Shown in pieces: positions 23,171 through 29,334 of a stretch of DNA of 29,334 nt; the first letter of the stretch is position 1, and every line of letters begins with the position of its first letter. Source of the DNA: SVTX01 sp045660325 (lineage in GTDB: Bacteria; Bacillota; Clostridia; Oscillospirales; CAG-272); NCBI GenBank assembly GCA_045660325.1, contig JAZRDO010000027.1:1-29334 (forward strand), read 5' to 3'. The translations under genes and the position numbers were made by a program. The notes beneath the pieces are model-generated. The model made no database searches. It saw only the letters and a program-made list of their open reading frames with translations, and had not been told where the DNA came from.

Positions 23171-24136
23171 ATGAAAATTTCAGTAGTCGGCTGCGGTAGA
23201 TGGGGCTCACTTATCACGTGGTATCTTGCCGAAAAGCGCGGCTTTAACGTAACTCTTTACGGAAGAGCGGACTCGAAAAATATGCAGCGCTTTCTTGAAA
23301 ACAGAAGCAACGATCTTTTAACCCTTCCTAAGAGCGTTAAGCTTTCAACCGATATTTCCTGCCTTTGCGATGCGGAGGTAATTATAATCTCCATCAATTC
23401 GCAGGGGCTTGACGGATTCTTCAAGGAAATATCTCACTTGAATATCAAAAACAAGATCTTCGTGCTTTGTATGAAGGGAATCGAAATGTCAAGCGGCCGC
23501 CGTCTTTCCGAGGTCGCACGCGACAATCTCCACCCCTCAAACAAAATTGCGGTGTGGCTCGGCCCGGGCCACGTTCAGGAATTCTACGCGGGCGTGCCGA
23601 ACTGTATGGTAATTGATAGCGAGGATAAGGAGACGAAAACCTATCTCGTCAACTCGTTTTCAAGCGAGCTTATCCGCTTTTACTACGGCGAGGATCTCAT
23701 TGGCAATGAGATCGGTGCCGCGGCAAAGAACGTAATCGGCATCGCCGCAGGTATGCTTGACGGACTTTCCCTCTCGACCCTCAAGGGCGCACTTATGTCG
23801 CGCGGCACGCGTGAGATCGCAAGACTGATCTCTAAAATGGGCGGTAACGAGCTTTCCGCCTACGGACTATGCCACCTCGGAGACTACGAAGCTACCGTTT
23901 TCTCAAAATACAGCCACAACCGAATGTTCGGCGAAATGTTCATTCGCGGAGAGAAGCTGGACAAGCTTGCTGAAGGATACTACACCGCGCAGGCACTCGT
24001 TGAGCTCGGCGAAAAATACGAGGTCGACCTGCCGATATGCAAGACCGTTTACAACGTAATTTACAATAACGAAGAACCGAAGGTCGCGCTCGCAAAGCTT
24101 TTTGAGCGCGCCATCAAAACTGAATTTTATAGCTAA
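23171..24136 (+). CDS. gpsA: NAD(P)-dependent glycerol-3-phosphate dehydrogenase, 321 aa
   Basis: GpsA reduces dihydroxyacetone phosphate to sn-glycerol 3-phosphate for phospholipid synthesis in the cytoplasm. The Rossmann loop is GCGRWG (7-12), the conserved Lys in CMKGIE is residue 102, and the catalytic Lys is Lys186 in GAAAKNVIGIAAG. The later GLCHLGDYEATVFSKYSHNRMFGE segment corresponds to the family's GLGDL...SRNR.FG signature. The sequence is somewhat divergent (GCGRWGSLIT in place of the usual GAGAWGTALA), so paralogue status is possible. Start chosen at the ATG after AAAAGGAGGGG. A lipoprotein gene follows 10 bases after the stop and is probably co-transcribed. Confidence 0.88.
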   Translation: MKISVVGCGRWGSLITWYLAEKRGFNVTLYGRADSKNMQRFLENRSNDLLTLPKSVKLSTDISCLCDAEVIIISINSQGLDGFFKEISHLNIKNKIFVLCMKGIEMSSGRRLSEVARDNLHPSNKIAVWLGPGHVQEFYAGVPNCMVIDSEDKETKTYLVNSFSSELIRFYYGEDLIGNEIGAAAKNVIGIAAGMLDGLSLSTLKGALMSRGTREIARLISKMGGNELSAYGLCHLGDYEATVFSKYSHNRMFGEMFIRGEKLDKLAEGYYTAQALVELGEKYEVDLPICKTVYNVIYNNEEPKVALAKLFERAIKTEFYS

Positions 24137-24146
24137 GAGGTATATT

Positions 24147-24695
24147 TTGAAACGCATAATTTTACTGACACTGTCAATTTTGATCTGCCTTACACTTATT
24201 CTCCCCTCCCTCACTTCCTGCGACAGCAAGATAGAAGAGGATCCCAAGGCAACCTTTACAAATCAGACCCAAATGTTTGCCAAGGACGGCATCTCAGTCG
24301 TAATGGATTCGGCATTTACCAAATACTACCCCGACAATATTGCCCTTGCGTGTGAAAACGGAGATCTCAAATTTGAGGCGTTCGCCCTTGAAAAATACTA
24401 CTTTACCGAAAATGGAAGGGATATTAAAAATGCCGAAGAGGCTCTTGCATACGTAAATCCCGGAAAGGACGTCGGCGCTACGGTTGAGCTGAATCACCTG
24501 TGGCAGCCCTACGTTGAATTTCTCACACCCGATACCAATGGCACGGAAAATCAGATAAGAATGTATTATTTTTGCATTGATGGTGGCGACGTATATTGGT
24601 TTTGTACGTTTTTCTCATACGACAAAAACTTCGAAGAGTACAGAGATACCATTATGAGCTATCTTGAAACCGTTCGTCCGCAAAAGGGAACGTAA
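24147..24695 (+). CDS. Small lipoprotein of unknown function, 182 aa (TTG start)
   Basis: A lipoprotein signal peptide (MKRIILLTLSILICLTLI... ending in the lipobox SLTSC, Cys25) precedes a mature part of about 155 residues. The mature part (KDGISVVMDSAF..., AFALEKYYF, MYYFCIDGGDVYWFCTFFSY, EEYRDTIMSYLETV) looks like a compact alpha/beta domain resembling lipoproteins that carry a PsbP/DcrB-type fold, though I cannot confirm the family. The start is taken as TTG at 24147, with AAGAGG upstream; an ATG 15 codons earlier lies inside gpsA and would put charged residues ahead of the signal peptide. It probably shares the gpsA promoter and ends at the terminator at 24707. Confidence 0.78.
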   Translation: MKRIILLTLSILICLTLILPSLTSCDSKIEEDPKATFTNQTQMFAKDGISVVMDSAFTKYYPDNIALACENGDLKFEAFALEKYYFTENGRDIKNAEEALAYVNPGKDVGATVELNHLWQPYVEFLTPDTNGTENQIRMYYFCIDGGDVYWFCTFFSYDKNFEEYRDTIMSYLETVRPQKGT

Positions 24696-24706
24696 AGAGA
24701 ATAAAC

Positions 24707-24740
24707 AAAAAGAGCAGACACAGTGTGTCTGCTCTTTTTT
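24707..24740. terminator. Bidirectional terminator
   Basis: AAAAAGAGCAGACA (24707-24720) pairs perfectly with TGTCTGCTCTTTTT (24726-24739). It lies between the lipoprotein and the convergent serine dehydratase fusion gene. Confidence 0.9.
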
Positions 24741-26176
24741 TATTCTTCCGTGCGGACGATAAGCTTTGCCAAGCCCGCCTCGGACGTCTCCTTGTAGGAC
24801 TGCGAGAGGTCGCGTCCCGTTTCCTTCATTGTTTTTATAACGTCATCCAGCGATATCTTTCTTGAATCCCACAAAAACGATGCAAGACTTATCGCGTTGA
24901 TCGCGCGCATTGCCGCAACCGCATTTCTCTCAATACAAGGGATCTGCACAAGTCCGCAAATGGGGTCGCAGGTAAGTCCCAGATGATGCTCAATAGCGAT
25001 CTCGGCTGCATACTCGATCTTATCTATATCAAGCAGGAAAAGCTCGCCAAGCGCCGCAGAAGCCATAGCGCACGCGCTGCCAACCTCAGCCTGACAGCCA
25101 CATTCCGCGCCCGAAATAGACGCGTTCGTTTTTATAAGGTTGCCGACAAGTCCCGCCACGATAAGCGCCTGAATGATCTGCCTGTCGGTGTATTTGTTCT
25201 TTCTTTGCTGGTAGTAAAGCACCGCGGGAAGCACACCCGCCGCGCCGCACGTGGGCGCGGTAACGATCATCTCGCCCGATGCGTTTTGTTCACCAACCGC
25301 AAAGGCATACGCCGAAACGAGTCGATTCTCGCGCGTCTGAGCGCTCTCATCAATGTGCTGATGTGAATAAAGCTCGCGGGCTCTCTTCTTTACCGATAAG
25401 CCGCCTGGAAGCGTTCCGTGATCCTTGATGCCGCGCAAGATCGCCGCCTTCATCGTTTCCCAAACCTCCGACATATAATCAAGGAAGCCCTCATCCTCAT
25501 AACGAAGCGCATATTCCCAAAGGTGAAGCGTATTTTCCTTGCAGTACGCCGCAATTTCGCCGAACGTGTGGTGAGTGTAAACGTACTCCTTGCGTTCCGC
25601 CGCCTTGCCCTCATACTCAATGCTTCCGCCGCCAACGCTCATCACTCTCAGGTGGGCGATCTGCTCTCCGTCCTTAAAGCCGAAAAGATCAAGCGTATTG
25701 GGATGAGGAATATCAGTCGTTGCAAAATCAAATTCAACCTCGCAGGGTATCGGAGCCGCCGTCTTTACAAGCACGTTATCAGTACCGTGTCCCTTACCCG
25801 TCTTTGCAAGAGAGCCGTAAAGAATTACCTTTATGGCATCCATTTCAGGATTTTTTTCCATAAACAGCTTGCAAGCGCGCTCGGGACCCATTGTGTGAGA
25901 GCTCGACGGGCCTCTGCCGATCTTGTAAATCTCGCGAATGGACTCCATTCCCTTAATGCTTTCGACGGGCTCAAGCTCAATATGATAAAAATCATTTATT
26001 TCTGCATTAAGTGCGCTCGCCATAGCAACAATATTATCATCGCTCGGTTGCGCCTTGCCAGTTTCCCAACGGGACACCGTCTGGTAGCTTACGCCTGTCG
26101 CCTGAGCTAATTCCTTTTGGGAAATACCACGCTGAATGCGGAGCGCCTTTATTTTATGACAGTCAAAAATTTTCAT
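24740..26176 (-). CDS. XRE-type DNA-binding domain fused to L-serine dehydratase, 478 aa
   Basis: Residues 8-62 form a Cro/C1-type helix-turn-helix (IKALRIQRGISQKELAQATG, SYQTVSRWETGKAQP). After a short linker, residues 77-478 form a full single-chain iron-sulfur L-serine dehydratase, which converts serine to pyruvate and ammonia. The substrate loop IGRGPSSSHTMGP is at 86-98. Cluster ligands Cys361, Cys403 and Cys414 keep the C-x41-C-x10-C spacing known for the Legionella enzyme (Cys343, Cys385, Cys396). The C-terminal Cys tail used by some members is absent. The frame is continuous, with its own consensus promoter and AAGGAT ribosome-binding site. The fusion could sense serine or cluster state and regulate DNA, possibly its own promoter; this is inference. 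Convergent with the gpsA operon. Confidence 0.92.
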   Translation of the reverse strand: MKIFDCHKIKALRIQRGISQKELAQATGVSYQTVSRWETGKAQPSDDNIVAMASALNAEINDFYHIELEPVESIKGMESIREIYKIGRGPSSSHTMGPERACKLFMEKNPEMDAIKVILYGSLAKTGKGHGTDNVLVKTAAPIPCEVEFDFATTDIPHPNTLDLFGFKDGEQIAHLRVMSVGGGSIEYEGKAAERKEYVYTHHTFGEIAAYCKENTLHLWEYALRYEDEGFLDYMSEVWETMKAAILRGIKDHGTLPGGLSVKKRARELYSHQHIDESAQTRENRLVSAYAFAVGEQNASGEMIVTAPTCGAAGVLPAVLYYQQRKNKYTDRQIIQALIVAGLVGNLIKTNASISGAECGCQAEVGSACAMASAALGELFLLDIDKIEYAAEIAIEHHLGLTCDPICGLVQIPCIERNAVAAMRAINAISLASFLWDSRKISLDDVIKTMKETGRDLSQSYKETSEAGLAKLIVRTEE

Positions 26177-26215
26177 ATCTATATCCTTAGCTTATTATAG
26201 TTTTCTTACTCATAA

Positions 26216-26244
26216 ATTATATCACAGATCGCGTTTTATGTCAA
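26216..26244 (-). promoter_or_regulatory. Consensus promoter of the XRE-serine dehydratase gene
   Basis: On the minus strand: TTGACA (26239-26244), a 17-base spacer, then TATAAT (26216-26221). A full-consensus promoter, so a repressor would be expected. Confidence 0.8.
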
Positions 26245-26485
26245 TCAAAAAATCAAGCGCGTCAATAAAACAAAGAAGGGCGCGCTAATGCTGTGTCCTT
26301 CTCTGTTTGTATATCGAAAAATTGAATGATCTTGCATTCAAATAAGCTATGCCATACCTCGTTCAAGCAAAGCTCCCCAAAACTTGCCGCACTTATGCAA
26401 GAAAAACAAGCTTTTATATGTATGCCTCAATTTTTACAATTGCCCGAGAATAATTTCTGCAAAATTGTTCAAAACCTATATTTAC

Positions 26486-26524
26486 GTAACATACTGTTAC
26501 GAAAACAAAGTAACGAAATGTTAC
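26486..26524. promoter_or_regulatory. Twin GTAAC-N5-GTTAC operators upstream of the small XRE gene
   Basis: Two 15-bp palindromes, GTAACatactGTTAC (26486-26500) and GTAACgaaatGTTAC (26510-26524), lie 24 bases apart. The second overlaps a TACAAT hexamer (26522-26527). This fits autoregulation by the XRE protein encoded 40 bases downstream. Confidence 0.7.
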
Positions 26525-26563
26525 AATAAAATCAAGAGGTTTTTGAAAAAAAGGAGGAATTTA

Positions 26564-26779
26564 ATGGAAAACGGACTTATCGGATTAAAAATGATACGAA
26601 AAAGGAGAAGATTAAGCCAGTTAAAAGTAGCGACCGACTTAAACATCAGCCGCGAGGCACTCTCCTATTACGAAACAGGTAAGCGAAATCCCGATATCCA
26701 AATGCTATGTACCCTCTCGAGATACTTCAACGTTTCAATCGATTTTCTTATTACCGGAAAGGAATTTGAGAAAAATTAA
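26564..26779 (+). CDS. Small XRE-family transcriptional regulator, 71 aa
   Basis: The whole protein is one Cro/C1-type helix-turn-helix domain: LKMIRKRRRLSQLKVATDLN forms helices 1-2, ISREALSYYETGKRNP the recognition helix and turn, and MLCTLSRYFNVSIDFLITGK the closing helices. There is no effector domain. The ATG has a strong AAAGGAGG site; the longer upstream frame includes the operators and is rejected. Two identical-type palindromes just upstream suggest it controls its own gene. The target beyond itself is unknown; the divergent serine dehydratase gene is the only nearby candidate. It ends at a terminator at 26783. Confidence 0.88.
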   Translation: MENGLIGLKMIRKRRRLSQLKVATDLNISREALSYYETGKRNPDIQMLCTLSRYFNVSIDFLITGKEFEKN

Positions 26780-26782
26780 ACA

Positions 26783-26815
26783 CCCCACGATCAACTGACC
26801 GTGGGGATATTTTAT
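26783..26815. terminator. Terminator between XRE and HIT genes
   Basis: CCCCACG (26783-26789) pairs with CGTGGGG (26800-26806), extended inside by TCA/TGA, followed by ATATTTTATTT. The end overlaps the HIT gene stop. Confidence 0.8.
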
Positions 26816-27213
26816 TTGATCTTGATTCTTTCGTAAACGTCCTTTATATCACTCTTCGCACCACCAAGCTGCGGCCACGTGTCCACACCGTCGCCATATT
26901 TTCTCGGTATTATGTGTATATGAAAATGCGGAACAGACTGTCCTGCGCTCTCATCACTCGCGTTTAGCAGATTGACTCCGTCATAACCGCAATTATCAAC
27001 ACAGTGATTGGAAACACGCTTGACCGTCGCCATAAGATGACTCAATATTTCCGTGTCGCAGTCAAGAATGCTCTTAACGTGCTTTTTCGGGATCGCGCAC
27101 ATATGTCCGTCAACGTCGCGCGCTATGTCCATAAAAACAAGCGTATGCTCGTCCTCGTACACCTTTAAGCTCGGAACTTGTCCGTTTACAATTTTACAAA
27201 ATATGCAGCTCAT
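26812..27213 (-). CDS. HIT-family hydrolase (HinT-like), 133 aa
   Basis: The HIT motif PHFHIHIIP (His96, His98, His100) near the C-terminus and the N-terminal CIFCKI (Cys3, Cys6) identify a HinT-like nucleotide hydrolase. Members cleave adenosine phosphoramidates and similar nucleotides in the cytoplasm. Cys3 and Cys6 probably take part in a zinc site with later His residues, as in many members. A GGAGCCCC sequence precedes the ATG. The gene starts 20 bases after the stop of the AT-rich lipoprotein gene on the same strand without an obvious terminator between, so read-through is likely. Length is typical. Confidence 0.93.
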   Translation of the reverse strand: MSCIFCKIVNGQVPSLKVYEDEHTLVFMDIARDVDGHMCAIPKKHVKSILDCDTEILSHLMATVKRVSNHCVDNCGYDGVNLLNASDESAGQSVPHFHIHIIPRKYGDGVDTWPQLGGAKSDIKDVYERIKIK

Positions 27214-27233
27214 TAGGGGCTCCTTAAATTATT

Positions 27234-28775
27234 CTATCCTAAAATTTTAAATTGTTCCAGCCATATGCACCAATCATTAACGACCTTATCAATACTACAG
27301 CCAATAATACTATTTGATGAATTCGGTGACAACATACACTCAATAAAAGCATCTTCACCATATGTATCTACAAAATAGCAACCAAATGATAACCGTCCAT
27401 TATATAGTGTCATTAAAGCATATTTAGGCTTTTCTTCATAAGCATTCATTATATTCATAAACATAATTTCATCATCAACGCTATCATACACACTGCCGAT
27501 TAAATTTGACAACAGTTCAATTGTCCAAACATTTGGATCACCGGAATTAGCTTTTACAATTCTCTCGACATAAGACATATTCTTCCCGTAAAAACAAGCT
27601 AAAACTTCCGAGCACCAATCTATATCATCATTAAGGTTTTTATCCATACAAAAATCAATATAATGTGTATATTCATGGGTAATGGAATAAATATCTTCCA
27701 TCAATATTTGTGGACCATCAACGGTAACATGAAAATATCCACCCGCTTCTCCATTTTGTGCAATACCTATGTTCAATTCTTGAACATATACGGATATAAC
27801 ATTTGAATCGTTAAAACCAAATTGCTTTCTAACTTCTGATAAATCAGAGTCAACATATTCCCAAAAATCTATTAAATTTTGGAAATTAAACATTGGATCG
27901 TCATTAAGGCTTTTCTCTGTTAATAAACAACTGCCCCGATAATCCGAGTTTAAATACACCTCAAGATAATCTGTTCTGATTTTAAGTGGACAATTATCTC
28001 CACCAAAAGCAAAAACAAGATTTGTTCTATCACATTCAAAATTCTCCTTAAGAATATACTCATCCAATTGACGCTTAAATTCCTCTTGCCCCGCAAAAGG
28101 ATTTGACATGCAACTTAAAATTTCATTCGCAAGTGCCTGGCAAGCTGAAATTTGCTCTTGATTTGCATACTTGTTGGAATAACAAGGATAGACTAAATTT
28201 AATAAATTTTTGTTTTCGTGAAAAACACTTTCATTTAACGTAGCGCTTTTGTCTACATTCCAATTAAATTTTTCTGCAATATAATTTGATAACGAATAAA
28301 TATATCCATAATTCGTATATTCTCCTAAAACCAATTGCAACGTAGCATTTATTTGACTGATATTCCCAGAGCTTGAAACGTCAATATACATAGAGTTGTC
28401 AGATTTTACAGATCTGTCTTGTATTCCTGACAAAACGTAAATGTTAGATTGTTCCACCTCCACTCCATTTTCAGTCAACACGCTAAAAATTTTCTTTTGA
28501 TTATTAATATAAGTTGCGCGCAAATTTTCAGGAATATTATTATCAAAGTAATAATTATTATTTTCATCCTCTGTTACCGCTAGATTACCATTAATGAGCC
28601 AACCTTCTCCAAACAAATCGGAAATTCTTACAAACTCCTGTACATAACTATATGTAATATTCCCAACATCTTCCGATTTATTATTTGTATTATTAGAACA
28701 AGCGCTCAAAAACATCACAAGTAAAACAAAACCAAAGCACAGCTTAAGCAAATAATTTTTATTTTTACAATTCAA
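27234..28775 (-). CDS. Lipoprotein with gluzincin-type zinc peptidase motif, 513 aa (TTG start)
   Basis: A lipoprotein signal peptide with lipobox LSAC (Cys26) is followed by a long N-terminal region I do not recognise. The zinc motif HEYTH (367-371) and a downstream WCSEVLACF (Glu390) copy the HExxH...W..EGLA layout of gluzincins in the peptidase MA-like group. This would make it a surface-anchored metallopeptidase, but with no substrate evidence. Extra Cys residues are frequent for a surface protein. The start is TTG, with AGAAGGTGAT upstream; no ATG lies before the signal peptide. Its base composition is clearly richer in A and T, and its codons end in A or T far more than its neighbours, suggesting transfer. 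It has its own promoter. Confidence 0.75.
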   Translation of the reverse strand: MNCKNKNYLLKLCFGFVLLVMFLSACSNNTNNKSEDVGNITYSYVQEFVRISDLFGEGWLINGNLAVTEDENNNYYFDNNIPENLRATYINNQKKIFSVLTENGVEVEQSNIYVLSGIQDRSVKSDNSMYIDVSSSGNISQINATLQLVLGEYTNYGYIYSLSNYIAEKFNWNVDKSATLNESVFHENKNLLNLVYPCYSNKYANQEQISACQALANEILSCMSNPFAGQEEFKRQLDEYILKENFECDRTNLVFAFGGDNCPLKIRTDYLEVYLNSDYRGSCLLTEKSLNDDPMFNFQNLIDFWEYVDSDLSEVRKQFGFNDSNVISVYVQELNIGIAQNGEAGGYFHVTVDGPQILMEDIYSITHEYTHYIDFCMDKNLNDDIDWCSEVLACFYGKNMSYVERIVKANSGDPNVWTIELLSNLIGSVYDSVDDEIMFMNIMNAYEEKPKYALMTLYNGRLSFGCYFVDTYGEDAFIECMLSPNSSNSIIGCSIDKVVNDWCIWLEQFKILG

Positions 28776-28804
28776 AAAATCACCTTCTTTTAAATATTAA
28801 TATT

Positions 28805-28833
28805 AGTATAACAAAAAAGGAGACTCATGTCAA
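28805..28833 (-). promoter_or_regulatory. Promoter of the AT-rich lipoprotein gene
   Basis: On the minus strand: TTGACA (28828-28833), a 17-base spacer, then TATACT (28805-28810). Confidence 0.75.
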
Positions 28834-29067
28834 GTAATAATATCAATTAACTCTCCCCTCGGAGGACGGCGTAAGGGATGCGACGCGAAGCGTCGGGGAG
28901 TGGGCGGGGGTTGGGGATAGGTGCTGGACTCGAACAATGCGACTATGTTTCGCCGTCTACGACGTCTCAACGCAAGAATTTCTAACGAAATTCTCGCCGC
29001 TAATGCCTCACGGTGTTCGGCGCAAGGTGAGCCGTGTGAGAGTACGGGAGAGAGAGGCAAAACAAAA

Positions 29068-29146
29068 ACTCGAACAATGCGACAAGGTTTGCTCACTACG
29101 TTCGCTGCACCGAGAGAATCGCAAAGCGATTCTCTCCCCTGATGCT
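29068..29146 (-). repeat. 79-bp repeat, copy A
   Basis: Matches 29256-29334 at 76 of 79 positions. On the minus strand it contains the perfect hairpin GAGAGAATCGC-ttt-GCGATTCTCTC and ends with a TTCGAGT T-loop-like sequence. Confidence 0.85.
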
Positions 29147-29194
29147 GCGCACACGAAGTGTGCTTGCGCAGGGTGGAGCGGAACGAGGACAGGA

Positions 29195-29247
29195 GGGAGC
29201 CAAAACAAGAGGGCCGAGGCGATTGCCTCGGGCTTGTTTTGGCTCCC
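29195..29247. repeat. 53-bp palindrome between the 79-bp repeats
   Basis: The 15-base arm GGGAGCCAAAACAAG (29195-29209) has its exact reverse complement at 29233-29247. Inside, CCGAGGC-gatt-GCCTCGG (29214-29231) forms a second hairpin. Its plan is the same as the palindrome at 1175-1253. Confidence 0.85.
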
Positions 29248-29255
29248 CCTGCTGG

Positions 29256-29334
29256 ACTCGAACCATGCGACAAGGTTTGCTCACTACGTTCGCTGCACCG
29301 AGAGAACCGCAAAGCAATTCTCTCCCCTGATGCT
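29256..29334 (-). repeat. 79-bp repeat, copy B (runs to window end)
   Basis: Three differences from copy A. Two fall in the hairpin stem, where on the minus strand they turn C-G and T-A pairs into T-G pairs, keeping a stem with G-U wobbles. The repeat may extend past the window. Confidence 0.8.

Larger units (their letters stand above)
26177..26563. other. Intergenic region with divergent control signals, no gene
   Basis: About 390 bases separate the serine dehydratase fusion from the small XRE gene. It holds the fusion's promoter (26216-26244) and the two XRE operators (26486-26524). A 67-codon frame at 26326-26529 has no ribosome-binding site and overlaps the operators, so it is not annotated. 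Nothing else is recognised. Confidence 0.7.
28834..29334. repeat. Right-edge repeat mosaic, no gene
   Basis: About 500 GC-rich bases with no convincing gene. They contain short gaa-loop hairpins (CGACGC-gaa-GCGTCG at 28881-28895, ACAC-gaa-GTGT near 29150), a CTGGACTCGAAC segment that resembles an inverted tRNA T-arm (28923-28943 and 29251-29271), two 79-bp repeats, and a 53-bp palindrome. Open frames on both strands lack ribosome-binding sites and run through the repeats. Confidence 0.7.

Noticed and set aside
26326..26529. 67-codon frame upstream of the XRE gene
   Set aside because: No ribosome-binding site, overlaps the twin operators, and has no recognisable domain.
28830..29312. 160-codon minus-strand frame in the right mosaic
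   Set aside because: Arg/Ser-rich translation of repeats with no ribosome-binding site; other frames are equally open because of GC-rich palindromes.

Overview
The window looks like a chromosomal stretch from an anaerobic Firmicute of the class Clostridia, probably an uncultured gut-type member. The signs are strong AGGAGG ribosome-binding sites, near-consensus TTGACA-17-TATAAT promoters, many short lipoproteins, a pyrK/class 1B pyrD pyrimidine operon with pyrI, a clostridial feoA/feoB set, and intrinsic terminators shared by convergent genes. This taxonomic call is inference; there is no rRNA or complete tRNA gene to support it.

Layout. 1-1500 is a repeat-rich mosaic around one small hypothetical gene. 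1540-4160 holds two lipoproteins and a class 3 lipase-like gene. 4196-6917 is a sugar-type module: a ThuA-like protein and a Gfo/Idh/MocA oxidoreductase transcribed away from an AraC regulator. 6948-10052 is an iron module: a DtxR-type repressor, feoA, feoB and a 51-residue Cys-rich membrane protein, with three copies of one palindromic operator. 10236-11732 is guaB of an unusual type. 11775-13325 is a lipoprotein whose C-terminal part looks like a barnase-type ribonuclease. 13462-14232 is a ZIP metal transporter. 14453-21015 is one pyrimidine operon, pyrC-pyrK-pyrD-pyrF-pyrE-pyrB-pyrI-pgeF. Then come an ABC-F ATPase, a glycerol-3-phosphate dehydrogenase with a lipoprotein behind it, an XRE-type DNA-binding domain fused to L-serine dehydratase, a small XRE regulator with twin operators, a HIT-family hydrolase and an AT-rich lipoprotein with a zinc-peptidase motif. 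28834-29334 is again repeat mosaic.

How the genes work together. The pyr operon covers de novo UMP synthesis from carbamoyl phosphate onward; carAB and pyrR are not in the window. The dtxR/feo cluster is a self-contained ferrous-iron uptake unit. Its repressor keeps the Met/Cys/Glu/His metal ligands of iron-sensing DtxR proteins, and one operator sits on the predicted feoA start site.

Most notable: (1) the repeat mosaics at both ends, with a hairpin array joined by conserved linkers, a 276-bp imperfect inverted repeat around a terminator, fragments resembling tRNA 3' ends, and 79-bp repeats whose differences keep an RNA stem on one strand; (2) the barnase-like lipoprotein; (3) the XRE-serine dehydratase fusion; (4) the IMP dehydrogenase resembling the Tritrichomonas foetus enzyme.
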